A stretch of 64,000 bases of DNA. Source: an uncultured Halocynthiibacter sp. Lineage in GTDB: Bacteria > Pseudomonadota > Alphaproteobacteria > Rhodobacterales > Rhodobacteraceae. This document shows, piece by piece, positions 1-8,505 of this stretch. Position 1 is the first letter of the stretch. Each line of letters begins with the position of its first letter. The stretch lies in NCBI GenBank assembly GCA_947503035.1, contig CANNCD010000003.1, positions 124,001-188,000 of the forward strand, written 5' to 3'. The notes under the pieces are model-generated. The model did no database searches, had not been told where the DNA came from, and saw only the letters and a list, made by a program, of their open reading frames with translations. The position numbers and the translations under genes are program-made.

Positions 1-116
1 CGCAGGACATTCGGAACCATGCCCAATTTTTCCTGACAAATATCGAAATATTTCTGCGTTTCATCGGGCAATGGGTCCACCATCGGAAGATCAAGCGCGG
101 TCACGTTTTCGGTCAT
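1..116 (-). CDS. Peroxidase-related (AhpD/carboxymuconolactone decarboxylase-like) protein, N-terminal part
   Basis: Only the first 38 codons are in the window; the gene runs off the left edge. The start begins MTENVTALDLP and continues with a segment resembling the N-terminus of peroxidase-related proteins of the AhpD/CMD superfamily (TQKYFDICQEKLGMVPN). The catalytic CxxC region lies outside the window, so activity cannot be judged. An AGGAAAC ribosome site precedes the ATG. It is 43 bases after the SDR gene on the same strand and probably belongs to the same operon. The family call rests on a short stretch. Confidence 0.6.
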   Translation of the reverse strand, partial: MTENVTALDLPMVDPLPDETQKYFDICQEKLGMVPNVL

Positions 117-159
117 GTTTGGTTTCCTAACGTAGGGGCCCCCGCGCAGATGGGCCGGG

Positions 160-909
160 CTATTTGATGGCCAGACGGGCGGCGCCGTCCAATCGGATAA
201 CGCTTCCGTTCAGGAATTCGTTGTCGATGATATGCAGGGCAAGTTTGGCGAATTCATCCGGATCACCAAGGCGCGCGGGATGGGGCACGCCGGCGGCGAG
301 GGCCTCTTGGACCTCATCGGGCATGGCGGTGACCATGGGGGTTCCGAAAATACCGGGTGCAATCGCCATGACGCGGATTTTGTTGCGCGCAAGATCGCGC
401 GCCATGGGCAAGGTCAGGCCGACAATACCGCCCTTGGATGCCGCATAGGCCGCCTGCCCCATTTGTCCCTCATAGGCCGCGATGGATGCGGTGTTGATGA
501 TCACGCCCTCGACATTGGATGCGACCATGCCTGCCGCCGATTGCGATGCGACGTTGAACGACCCGATCAGATTGACGTTCACGACGGCCTGAAACAACGC
601 CGGATCGTGGAACCCGTCCCGCCCAACGGTTTTCGCCGCCGGTGCGATGCCCGCACAGTTGATGCACGCGGTTTCTTGGCCATTCGCGGCGCGTGCGACC
701 TTTAGGGCGGCGGTGACGCTTTCGGGGTTGGTGACATCGGCGGCGGCGAATGTCGCCCCAAGGTCCTTGGCGACCTCTTTGCCTTTTTCAAGGTCCCGAT
801 CCAGCAGGGTAACCGCCGCGCCCTGTTCCCGAAGCGCCTTTGCCACGCTATAGCCAAGCCCAGACGCGCCGCCGGTGACGACTGCGGCGAAGTTTTCGCT
901 GATATTCAT
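160..909 (-). CDS. SDR-family 3-hydroxyacyl-CoA dehydrogenase (HSD17B10-like)
   Basis: A 249-residue short-chain dehydrogenase predicted to oxidise a 3-hydroxyacyl-CoA to the 3-ketoacyl-CoA with NAD+. The N-terminus has the Rossmann motif TGGASGLG, then the CAG (NNAG-equivalent) segment. The catalytic Ser is in NTASIAA and the Tyr-Lys pair in YAASKGG. Overall style matches type II 3-hydroxyacyl-CoA dehydrogenases. I chose the ATG at 907-909 because it lies one base after the thiolase stop (911-913); the longer frame would run into the thiolase gene. With the preceding thiolase it supplies the last two steps of beta-oxidation-like breakdown. The exact acyl substrate is unknown. Confidence 0.88.
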   Translation of the reverse strand: MNISENFAAVVTGGASGLGYSVAKALREQGAAVTLLDRDLEKGKEVAKDLGATFAAADVTNPESVTAALKVARAANGQETACINCAGIAPAAKTVGRDGFHDPALFQAVVNVNLIGSFNVASQSAAGMVASNVEGVIINTASIAAYEGQMGQAAYAASKGGIVGLTLPMARDLARNKIRVMAIAPGIFGTPMVTAMPDEVQEALAAGVPHPARLGDPDEFAKLALHIIDNEFLNGSVIRLDGAARLAIK

Positions 910-910
910 A

Positions 911-2095
911 TTAGGGCCTTTCGATGGCAACTGCTGTGGCTTCGCCGCCACCCAGACACACGGCGGCAATGCCACGTTTCAATCCGCGTTTTTCAAGCGC
1001 ATGGAGCAAGGTTACGATAATCCGGTTGCCGGATGCACCAATGGGATGCCCCAAGGCACAAGCGCCCCCATTCACATTCACGATGTCACGCGACACATCG
1101 AGATCGCGAATGAACGCCATGGCGACAACGGCAAAGGCCTCGTTGACCTCCCACAGATCGACGTCGTCTTTGGTCCAACCGATTTGATCAAGCAGCTTAT
1201 GCGCCGCGTGGATTGGCGCGGTTGTGAACCAGCTTGGCTCATGGGCGAATGTCGCGTGCCCTTTGATCACCGCGCGTGGCGTAAGGCCAAGTTCCGCGGC
1301 TTGGGATTGCGAGCCAAGAACCAAGGCGGACGCCCCATCCGAAATCGAAGAGGAATTCGCAGGGGTGACGGTGCCGTCGGGTTTAAAGGCGGGTTTAAGG
1401 GTTGGGATTTTTTCGGGGCGCGCATTGGCGGGTTGTTCATCCACATCAATCCGCAGGTCGCCCTTGCGGGTTTTCACGGTAACTTGCGCGATCTCATCCG
1501 CGAAATTCCCGTCGCTTTGCGCCTGCAACGCGTTCGACAATGACCGAAGCGCATAGTCGTCCTGCTGCTCGCGGCTGAATTGATAATGTTCGGCACATTG
1601 TTCGGCAAATACGCCCATCAATGTCCCTTTGTTATAGGCATCTTCGAGCCCGTCCAGAAACATGTGGTCCTTGAACGCCGTATGGCCCAAACGGGCGCCA
1701 TCGCGTGCAGATTCCGAAATATAGGGCGCGCGGGACATGCTTTCCATGCCGCCAGCGACGACCATATCCAATGTGCCAGCCTTAATTTGGTCAAACGCCA
1801 ACATTGCGGTTTTCATGCCCGAACCGCAGACTTTGTTCACCGTTGTGCACGGGATGCTTGTCGCAAGACCCGCGCCCAAGGACGCCTGACGCGCGGGGGC
1901 TTGGCCCACACCGGCGGGCAAAACACATCCCATCACGACCTCGTCTACGCTCTCCCCTTTTACGCCAGCGCCATCAAGCGCCGCACGGATCGCGGTCGCG
2001 CCCAGAACGGGTGCGGGAACTTGACTTAGGCTCCCTTGAAATCCCCCCATCGGGGTGCGGGCCGCTCCCAGAATGACAACATCGCGTTCAGACAT
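911..2095 (-). CDS. Thiolase (acetyl-CoA C-acyltransferase)
   Basis: A 394-residue thiolase, the usual family length, predicted to cleave 3-ketoacyl-CoA with CoA or to run the reverse condensation. The nucleophilic Cys lies in NKVCGSGMK, the catalytic His in GHPIGASG, and the second Cys in CLGGGEATA, so the active site is complete. It is separated by two bases from the PaaK-like ligase gene upstream and by one base from the SDR gene downstream, so it is co-transcribed with both. Sequence alone does not separate a degradative thiolase from a biosynthetic acetoacetyl-CoA thiolase. The ligase and dehydrogenase neighbours favour degradation. Confidence 0.93.
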   Translation of the reverse strand: MSERDVVILGAARTPMGGFQGSLSQVPAPVLGATAIRAALDGAGVKGESVDEVVMGCVLPAGVGQAPARQASLGAGLATSIPCTTVNKVCGSGMKTAMLAFDQIKAGTLDMVVAGGMESMSRAPYISESARDGARLGHTAFKDHMFLDGLEDAYNKGTLMGVFAEQCAEHYQFSREQQDDYALRSLSNALQAQSDGNFADEIAQVTVKTRKGDLRIDVDEQPANARPEKIPTLKPAFKPDGTVTPANSSSISDGASALVLGSQSQAAELGLTPRAVIKGHATFAHEPSWFTTAPIHAAHKLLDQIGWTKDDVDLWEVNEAFAVVAMAFIRDLDVSRDIVNVNGGACALGHPIGASGNRIIVTLLHALEKRGLKRGIAAVCLGGGEATAVAIERP

Positions 2096-2097
2096 AC

Positions 2098-3246
2098 TTA
2101 TCCCTCCAGTGATCTGAGATCAGAAACAAGGATACCGTCGCGTGGTAAGTCTCCGTCGTCAACCTTTACCACGGCTGCGCTGAGCTTTAATATTTCCGCC
2201 ACCGATGCGCGGATCGCGTCGGGCTGGCCGCCTTCGATTTTTACCGTGACTTGGTCCTTGGTTCCGTCAAAATCCACCTCGACCCGCGCGCGGGTAATGT
2301 CGGGGTTTTCCGCCATAAGCGACGCCACCTGTTCGGGGCGAATGAACATGCCCTTGACCTTGGTGGCTTGGTCGGCGCGGCCACGCCAGCCCACGATCCG
2401 ATCAGGCGAAACCGTGTCGGCATCACTGCGCGGCATGATGGCGCTGAGATCGCCAACCGAGAACCGGATCAACGGATAATCAGGGTTCAGAACGGTCACG
2501 AGAACCTCGCCGATTTCGCCATGAGGCAATGGGGTGCCCGTGCCTGGCATGACGATTTCAACGATCACACCGTCATCAATCACCATCCCATCGGTCGATT
2601 CCGCCGTCTCATAGGCGATCAAGCCCACGTCGGCGGTGCCGTAACATTGGCGACAGGTAATGCCCCGATCCTCATAGGCCTGTCGAAGCTGTGGGAACAG
2701 GGGTCCTGCGGAAACGGCGGCCTTATTGATCCGCGACAGATCAATGCCGAGTTCCTCGCCCTTGGCCAAAATCGCGTTCAGATAATCGGGCGTGCCGACA
2801 TAAACCGTCGTCCCGATCGCGGCGGCCACTTCGGCCTGTTGCCGCGTATTACCGGGGCCAGCGGGGAACACGGTGGTGCCAACCGAACGGGCCGCGCTTT
2901 CGAACATCGCGCCAGCGGGCGTAAAGTGATAGGCGAATGTGTTTTGCGCCACATCCGTGTCATCACAGCCAATCGCCGCCAGAAAACGGCCAAAACGCCA
3001 CCAGTCTGGGCTGCTTCCACCGGGTTCATAGATCGGACCGGGGGATTGATAAATATTCGTCACATTTTGCACGGGCACCTGCCCAAACGGGGGACGTTCG
3101 GCCTGTCCAGCAAGGAGATCGCCCTTGCGCAGAACCGGAAGCGTGGCCAGATCGGCAAGCGTCGCCAACTGTAGGTCGGCCGGAAGCATGCTGTTCAATT
3201 GTTGGAGCTGTTCGGCCTTTAGGTCGTGTTGTGTTTTCATATCCAT
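2098..3246 (-). CDS. PaaK-like phenylacetate-CoA ligase family protein
   Basis: A 382-residue member of the phenylacetate-CoA ligase branch of AMP-forming ligases, predicted to make an acyl- or aryl-CoA from a carboxylic acid, ATP and CoA. It has the SPGPIYEPGG segment near the N-terminus, the CRQCYGTADVG motif mid-protein, and a C-terminal domain starting at GWRGRADQATKVKG. It is somewhat shorter than typical PaaK (about 430 residues). I chose the ATG at 3244-3246 because a GGAGGGG ribosome site sits six bases upstream; an ATG at 3259-3261 overlapping the livF stop is an alternative. Being embedded in an importer operon suggests it activates the imported acid. Substrate unknown. Confidence 0.82.
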   Translation of the reverse strand: MDMKTQHDLKAEQLQQLNSMLPADLQLATLADLATLPVLRKGDLLAGQAERPPFGQVPVQNVTNIYQSPGPIYEPGGSSPDWWRFGRFLAAIGCDDTDVAQNTFAYHFTPAGAMFESAARSVGTTVFPAGPGNTRQQAEVAAAIGTTVYVGTPDYLNAILAKGEELGIDLSRINKAAVSAGPLFPQLRQAYEDRGITCRQCYGTADVGLIAYETAESTDGMVIDDGVIVEIVMPGTGTPLPHGEIGEVLVTVLNPDYPLIRFSVGDLSAIMPRSDADTVSPDRIVGWRGRADQATKVKGMFIRPEQVASLMAENPDITRARVEVDFDGTKDQVTVKIEGGQPDAIRASVAEILKLSAAVVKVDDGDLPRDGILVSDLRSLEG

Positions 3247-3260
3247 TGCGCGCCCCTCCA

Positions 3261-4088
3261 TTAGCTCAACCACCGTTTGCGACGGCGATAACTGCGCACG
3301 TCACGGAACGATTTGCGGCCCTCTTCTGAGACACCCAGATAGAATTCTTTTACGTCTGGATTTTCCCGAAGCTCATCTGCGGGGCCTTCCATCACAACGC
3401 GCCCACTTTCGAGGATATATCCGTGGTGGGCATAGCGAAGCGCCGCATTCGTGTTCTGTTCAGCCAGTAAAAAGGACACGCCCTCGCGTTCGTTCAGGTC
3501 TTTCACGATGGTAAAGATTTCCTCGACCAACTGCGGCGCAAGACCCATGGACGGTTCATCCAACAGGATCATCTCAGGCCGAGACATAAGTGCACGACCA
3601 ATGGCACACATCTGCTGTTCACCACCGGATGTGAAGCCGGCTTGGCTTTTGCGGCGTTCGCGCAGTCGGGGAAAATAGTTATACACCATCTCTAGATCGT
3701 CTTTGATATTGCTCGCGCCATCTTTGCGCGTATAGGCGCCCGTCATCAGGTTTTCTTCGATGGAGAGGTGTTCGAAACAGTGACGCCCTTCCATAACCTG
3801 CACGACACCACGTTTCACCAGCGCCTCAGGCGAGAGACGTTCGATGGCGTTGCCGCGGTATTCGATTTTACCCTTGGTGACTTCGCCACGTTCGGATTGA
3901 AGCAGGTTCGAAATCGCCTTGAGGGTGGTTGTTTTACCGGCGCCATTCCCGCCCAACAACGCGGTAATACCGCCTTTGGGCACAGAAAGGGACACCCCTT
4001 TTAGAACAAGGATCACGTGATTATAGATCACCTCAATATTGTTGACCTCAAGTAGGGTCTCTGCTGGGGGCTTGGTCGTGTCCAACAT
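3261..4088 (-). CDS. Liv-type ABC transporter ATP-binding protein (LivF-like)
   Basis: A 275-residue ATPase of the branched-chain amino acid (HAAT) transporter class. Walker A is GGNGAGKTT, the signature region is TSGGEQQM, and Walker B is MILLDEPSMGLAP, which is typical of LivF. It has a longer C-terminal tail (about 30 residues, rich in Arg) than canonical LivF proteins of about 235 residues. It lies downstream of the binding-protein gene, separated by a stem-loop (4134-4160), and upstream of the PaaK-like ligase. It pairs with the LivG-like ATPase at 7647-8465 in one importer. Because two CoA ligases flank the transporter, the substrate is more likely an organic acid than an amino acid (inference). 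Confidence 0.93.
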   Translation of the reverse strand: MLDTTKPPAETLLEVNNIEVIYNHVILVLKGVSLSVPKGGITALLGGNGAGKTTTLKAISNLLQSERGEVTKGKIEYRGNAIERLSPEALVKRGVVQVMEGRHCFEHLSIEENLMTGAYTRKDGASNIKDDLEMVYNYFPRLRERRKSQAGFTSGGEQQMCAIGRALMSRPEMILLDEPSMGLAPQLVEEIFTIVKDLNEREGVSFLLAEQNTNAALRYAHHGYILESGRVVMEGPADELRENPDVKEFYLGVSEEGRKSFRDVRSYRRRKRWLS

Positions 4089-4133
4089 CGGTGACTCTCC
4101 GGTTCAGAAATAAACGTGGTACATTAGGGAATT

Positions 4134-4160
4134 GGGTGACCCACAGGATTGGGGTCACCC
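4134..4160 (-). other. Intercistronic stem-loop after the substrate-binding-protein gene
   Basis: The nine bases GGGTGACCC (4134-4142) are exactly complementary to GGGTCACCC (4152-4160) with a nine-base loop. The structure lies 12 bases past the stop codon of the binding-protein gene (4173) and 45 bases before the livF start. The minus-strand transcript has no run of U after it, so it looks like an RNA-stability or attenuation element rather than a full terminator. Confidence 0.7.
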
Positions 4161-4172
4161 GTTTGTCATGAC

Positions 4173-5456
4173 TTAGAGACAGCCAGGTTCGATGTTGTTC
4201 TCCGCCGCAAAGGCAGCCGAGTCTTCCATGATCAATGGCAAGGTCACGGAATCATCCGGTGCGATGTAATCCGTCAGAGCGACAAATTTGCCCTCGGACG
4301 CATTCCATTGCTGAACGATACCCAGACCGCTGCCACCGTGATCTTGGCAAGACACCGAGAACGCAGGACCAACGCCGGCCATGCCGAGTTCTTCCATGCG
4401 GGCGTCGGTGATATCGAGCGCCTCCATGCCGTCACGCACCATCGCGGCGGTCACGTCGGCCACGCCGTGGATCTCTTGGGCTTTGGCAATCGCTTCGGCT
4501 CCCAGCATCGCTGCGTACATGCCACGCGTATAAAGCACGTTCCCAAAGTTAGAGCCGTCACCCGCCGTGTTGCCGGCATCATGCACAAGGGTTTTGATGT
4601 CTTCGAACACCGGAAGATCACCGATACGGTTCATATTGAGCGACAGGTAACCATCCGCACCCGCGCCCGCCGGTGTCACGTCATGTTCCGCGCCAGACCA
4701 CCAGTTGCCGATGAATTGATCCATTGGATAGCCAATGTTCACCGCCTCTTGGATCGCGACTTGGTTCATCACGCCCCAGCCCCACATCAAGATATAATCA
4801 GGGCGTTCCCGACGGATGCGAAGCCACTGGGATTTCTGTTCTTGACCAGGGTGGTCAACGGCAAGCTGCGTGAAGGTAAAGCCGTGCTTCTCCGCAAGGG
4901 TTTCAAGGGTGCGGATCGGCTCTTTGCCATAGGCCGAGTTGTGGAACAACAACGCGATGTTCTTGCCCTCAAGGGAACCTTCGTTCTCGTCGAGAAGATA
5001 GTTCACCATCACCGAGGCCGCGTCCCAGTAGTTCGCAGGATAGTTAAAGGTCCAGTTGAACACTTCGCCGTTTGCCGCAGATGTACGACCGTAGCCCATC
5101 GTGTGGATCGGGATACCGTCGGCGGTCGCCTTGGGGATCAACTGATAGGTGATACCGGTGGATAACGGTTGATAGATCAACGCGCCTTCACCCTTGGTGG
5201 CCTCGTAACATTCGACGCCTTTTTCGGTGTTATAGCCGGTCTCGCATTCTAGGACGCGCACGGCCTCCCCGCCGATGCCTCCGTCACGTGCATTCAGCAT
5301 GTTGAAATAGTCCTGATAGCCATCCGAGAACGGCGTGCCACCGGCCGCATATGGACCCGTCCGATAGCTCAGATCTGGAATGACGAGATCCGCCATCACA
5401 GGTGCCGCGCCAAGTGTTGCGGCCACGGCAACTGCCGCTAAATTCTTCATTTTCAT
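4173..5456 (-). CDS. Liv-type ABC transporter substrate-binding protein
   Basis: A 427-residue periplasmic binding protein of the leucine-binding (type I periplasmic) class. A Sec signal peptide covers roughly residues 1-22, with likely cleavage at VMA-DLV. The mature protein starts with the DLSYRTGPYA segment and has the two-lobe layout of this class, including a Cys pair near ECETGYNTEKGVEC. A GGAGG ribosome site precedes the ATG. It lies between LivM and LivF. Ligand cannot be read from sequence. The operon context with two CoA ligases, thiolase and dehydrogenase suggests an aromatic, fatty or similar carboxylic acid. Confidence 0.9.
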   Translation of the reverse strand: MKMKNLAAVAVAATLGAAPVMADLVIPDLSYRTGPYAAGGTPFSDGYQDYFNMLNARDGGIGGEAVRVLECETGYNTEKGVECYEATKGEGALIYQPLSTGITYQLIPKATADGIPIHTMGYGRTSAANGEVFNWTFNYPANYWDAASVMVNYLLDENEGSLEGKNIALLFHNSAYGKEPIRTLETLAEKHGFTFTQLAVDHPGQEQKSQWLRIRRERPDYILMWGWGVMNQVAIQEAVNIGYPMDQFIGNWWSGAEHDVTPAGAGADGYLSLNMNRIGDLPVFEDIKTLVHDAGNTAGDGSNFGNVLYTRGMYAAMLGAEAIAKAQEIHGVADVTAAMVRDGMEALDITDARMEELGMAGVGPAFSVSCQDHGGSGLGIVQQWNASEGKFVALTDYIAPDDSVTLPLIMEDSAAFAAENNIEPGCL

Positions 5457-5532
5457 CGGTATTTCCTCCCTTGATTTATCCGATATTCGAAACCGTCGTT
5501 GCGGTGCCGCTGGGTTGACCCAGTCAAATTTG

Positions 5533-6609
5533 TTAATGAGGGAACGGCCAGAGACGTAGTTTCTCTTTGATCACCCGCCAGAGCTGGGCAAGACCGTGGG
5601 GTTCCTTGATCAGGAAGAACATGATCAGAGCACCAACGACCACCAGTTGAAAGTGGCTCACGATGTCTGTGGGCCAGCCAAGCAAGTCGACCCCGATCAT
5701 TTTCAGCGCAACCGGCAACACGACCAAGAACGCCGCGCCGGCGAAGCTCCCGAAGATGGAACCAAGACCGCCAATGATCACCATAAAGAGAACAAGGAAC
5801 GATTTCTGAATGCCAAAGGCTTCGCCGCCTTCGACCGCGCCAAGATAGACGGCAAAGAACAGAGCACCCGCGATCCCAACAAAGAAGGAAGAGACCGCAA
5901 AGGCCGTCAGTTTCGCCTTGAGCGGGTTCACGCCAATGATTTCTGCGGCGATGTCCATGTCGCGGATTGCCATCCATTTGCGACCGGTTGTGCCACGGGT
6001 CAGATTGCGCGCGGCAAGACCGCAAAGCGTCACGAACACGAGACACACCATGTACTTGGCCCACGCCTCGGTATTGGGGCCGGTCACGGCGATGCCACCG
6101 ACGAAACGTTCAGGGGCGCTGATCTGGCCAGAGGCGGAATAGTTGTAGAACCAGGCCACCTTATTGAACAACCAGATCAAGAAGAACTGTGCCGCGAGCG
6201 TCGCCACCGCAAGGTAGAACCCTTTGATACGCAGGGACGGAAGGCCAAAGGCCGCGCCGACAACGGCGGTGATGCCACCCGACAAAATGATGTGAATGAG
6301 GATATTCACCTCGGGGAATGCGGTCATCAATTTGTAACAGGCATAGGCGCCCACAGCCATGAACCCGCCCGTTCCGAGGCTTACCTGACCGCAATACCCC
6401 GTCAGGATATTCAGACCAATCGCCGCGATCGAATAGATCAGGAACGGAACAAAAATCGCATTGGCCCAATAGTCATTGATGATGAACGGGATGACCAAGA
6501 AAGCGACGGCCAACACGAACCAGTACCGATACCGATCAAATTTAATCGGAAAGGTTTGGTTATCCTCTGCATACGAGGTCTTAAAATCTCCGGCTTCACG
6601 ATAAAACAT
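5533..6609 (-). CDS. Liv-type ABC transporter permease (LivM-like)
   Basis: A 358-residue inner-membrane permease of the LivM type. It has multiple hydrophobic segments, an N-terminal charged region of about 25 residues, the ILTGYCGQVSLGTGGFMAVGAY motif region typical of LivM, and the GGLGSIFGSFAGAAFLV segment near the C-terminus that contacts the ATPase. It is 30 bases downstream of LivH and 76 bases upstream of the binding-protein gene. With LivH it forms the transmembrane channel of the importer. Confidence 0.93.
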   Translation of the reverse strand: MFYREAGDFKTSYAEDNQTFPIKFDRYRYWFVLAVAFLVIPFIINDYWANAIFVPFLIYSIAAIGLNILTGYCGQVSLGTGGFMAVGAYACYKLMTAFPEVNILIHIILSGGITAVVGAAFGLPSLRIKGFYLAVATLAAQFFLIWLFNKVAWFYNYSASGQISAPERFVGGIAVTGPNTEAWAKYMVCLVFVTLCGLAARNLTRGTTGRKWMAIRDMDIAAEIIGVNPLKAKLTAFAVSSFFVGIAGALFFAVYLGAVEGGEAFGIQKSFLVLFMVIIGGLGSIFGSFAGAAFLVVLPVALKMIGVDLLGWPTDIVSHFQLVVVGALIMFFLIKEPHGLAQLWRVIKEKLRLWPFPH

Positions 6610-6639
6610 CAGGCAGCCCTCCGAGTGTCAGGAATTAGG

Positions 6640-7635
6640 TTAAACGCGTTCAATGATTCTCTCCCCAAAGAGGCCCTGTGGGCGGAACACCAAGAACAGC
6701 AGAGCAAGAACATAGGCGAACCAGTTTTCGGTCGCGCCACCGACCATCGGGCCGATCATGTATTCAAAGACTTTTTCGCCCATGCCGATGATCAGACCAC
6801 CGACAATCGCACCAGGGATCGAGGTGAACCCACCCAGCATCAAAACAGGCAGCGCCTTAAGAGCGATAAGCGAGAGCGAGAATTGAACACCAGATTTCGC
6901 GCCCCACATGATACCCGCGACCAAGGCAACAAAGCCGGCCAAGGACCAGACGAGGATCCAGATAAAGTTAAGCGAAATCCCCACGGACAGCGCCGCTTGG
7001 TGGTCATCCGCAACCGCACGCATCGCGCGGCCGTGTTTGGTGTACTGAGAGAAAAGGATAAGGGCAGTCACCAAAACGGCCGCGACGACGGTGGCAACCA
7101 TATCGAGCTTGTCGATGAAGAAGCCATAGAAGTCGTCTCCTCCGAGGCCCGCGGTTGCATCCTCAAGCCAACGCGCACCACCTTGGGGCAGACCAAGCGC
7201 AAGCGTCTTGATGTCAGACCCCCACATGATGTCGCCAAGACCCTCAAGGAAATACGCCAATCCAATGGTCGCCATGAACAGGATAATCGGTTCCTGTCCA
7301 ACAAGATGGCGGAACACAAACCGTTGCACGGCCCATGCGAACCCGATCATTACAAACACCGTCAAAATGATCGCGAGAACCGCGGGAACATGCCAGCCAA
7401 AGTGGTGGATATTTGTGCCAAAGATTGAGTTGATGATATGGGCAAATGGCACCTGCCCTTCCATTATCCCCGCAAGCGTCAAGGCCGCAAAAAGCGCCAT
7501 AACCCCTTGGGAAAAATTAAAAATCCCAGAAGCCTTAAAAATCAAGACAAAGCCAAGCGCAACGAGCGAATACATCACGCCCGCCATGAGGCCGTTGATT
7601 AAGACTTCAACAAAATACAGAAATTCAGTCGACAT
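6640..7635 (-). CDS. Liv-type ABC transporter permease (LivH-like)
   Basis: A 331-residue LivH-type permease. The GLMAGVMYSLVALGFVLIFKASGIFNFSQG region near residues 14-43 is the family hallmark, and GGFTSIPGAIVGGLIIG near the C-terminus is the ATPase-coupling segment. It is slightly longer than canonical LivH (about 300). It lies 11 bases downstream of LivG and 30 bases upstream of LivM. It forms the channel with LivM. Confidence 0.93.
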   Translation of the reverse strand: MSTEFLYFVEVLINGLMAGVMYSLVALGFVLIFKASGIFNFSQGVMALFAALTLAGIMEGQVPFAHIINSIFGTNIHHFGWHVPAVLAIILTVFVMIGFAWAVQRFVFRHLVGQEPIILFMATIGLAYFLEGLGDIMWGSDIKTLALGLPQGGARWLEDATAGLGGDDFYGFFIDKLDMVATVVAAVLVTALILFSQYTKHGRAMRAVADDHQAALSVGISLNFIWILVWSLAGFVALVAGIMWGAKSGVQFSLSLIALKALPVLMLGGFTSIPGAIVGGLIIGMGEKVFEYMIGPMVGGATENWFAYVLALLFLVFRPQGLFGERIIERV

Positions 7636-7646
7636 TTTTTGCGTCC

Positions 7647-8465
7647 TTAATCATGTGCTACGCCGAGGTAGGCATCGATAACTTCTTGGTTGCTGATGAT
7701 CTCGGACGGGGTGCCGTCACCGATCTTGCGCCCGTAATCCATCACAACCACGCGGTCGCTCAGGTCCATAACAACGCCCATGTCGTGTTCGATCAGGGCG
7801 ATTGTGGTGCCGAATTCGTCGTTCACATCCAAGATAAAGCGGCTCATGTCCTCTTTTTCCTCGACGTTCATGCCGGCCATCGGTTCATCCAAAAGCAAGA
7901 GCTTGGGATCGGCGGCAAGCGCACGCGCCAATTCAACACGTTTCTTAAGGCCATATGGCAGGCGCCCAACGGGGGTTTTGCGGATCGCTTGGATTTCAAG
8001 GAAATCGATGACCCGTTCCACATGGGCGCGGTTTTCGATCTCTTCCTTCTCGGCGGCACCTTTCCAGATCGCCTGTGCGAACAGACCCGTTTTCATGTGG
8101 TTCAAACGACCGGTCATGATGTTGTCGAGCACGGACATGCCTTCGAACAAGGCGATGTTTTGGAACGTGCGGGCAATGCCCAGACGCGCCACCTGATAGG
8201 GTTTCATCGGCGGGCGAATGGACCCGCGGAAATGGACTTCGCCTTCTTGGGGTTTATAGAACCCCGAAATGACGTTGAGCATGGATGATTTACCAGCGCC
8301 GTTCGGGCCGATGATTGCACGGATTTCGCCTTCGCGGATGTTGAACGAAATGTCCTTGATCGCCTCTACGCCACCAAAGCGCAGCGTGATATTGCGCATA
8401 TCCATCAAGACGCCGCCAATTTTGCGTCCGTCTTCTGTTGTGTATGGGTCTACCATTGCGTTCAT
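7647..8465 (-). CDS. Liv-type ABC transporter ATP-binding protein (LivG-like)
   Basis: A 272-residue ATPase. Walker A is GPNGAGKSS, and the FNIALFEGMSVLDNIMTGR region is typical of LivG. The signature is degenerate (RLPYGLKKRVELARAL), as is usual in this subgroup, and Walker B is LLLLDEPMAGMN. I chose the ATG at 8463-8465, leaving an N-terminal leader before GGVLMDMRNITLRFGG; a second ATG nine bases downstream is possible. The much longer open frame upstream has no homologous look. The gene follows the acyl-CoA ligase by 40 bases and starts the importer block. Confidence 0.92.
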   Translation of the reverse strand: MNAMVDPYTTEDGRKIGGVLMDMRNITLRFGGVEAIKDISFNIREGEIRAIIGPNGAGKSSMLNVISGFYKPQEGEVHFRGSIRPPMKPYQVARLGIARTFQNIALFEGMSVLDNIMTGRLNHMKTGLFAQAIWKGAAEKEEIENRAHVERVIDFLEIQAIRKTPVGRLPYGLKKRVELARALAADPKLLLLDEPMAGMNVEEKEDMSRFILDVNDEFGTTIALIEHDMGVVMDLSDRVVVMDYGRKIGDGTPSEIISNQEVIDAYLGVAHD

Positions 8466-8505
8466 GAGATCACCAAAGGTTTGATATATATAGGAAACAT
8501 GACCA

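Noticed and set aside
5510-5523. CTGGGT/ACCCAG palindrome between LivM and the binding-protein gene
   Set aside because: The loop is only two bases and the stem short; it may be a protein site but there is no supporting copy elsewhere.
5596-7428. A 610-codon plus-strand frame over the permease genes
   Set aside because: It is antisense to clear LivM and LivH genes and its product is an Arg/His/Asp-rich string without domains, typical of mirrored GC-rich coding sequence.
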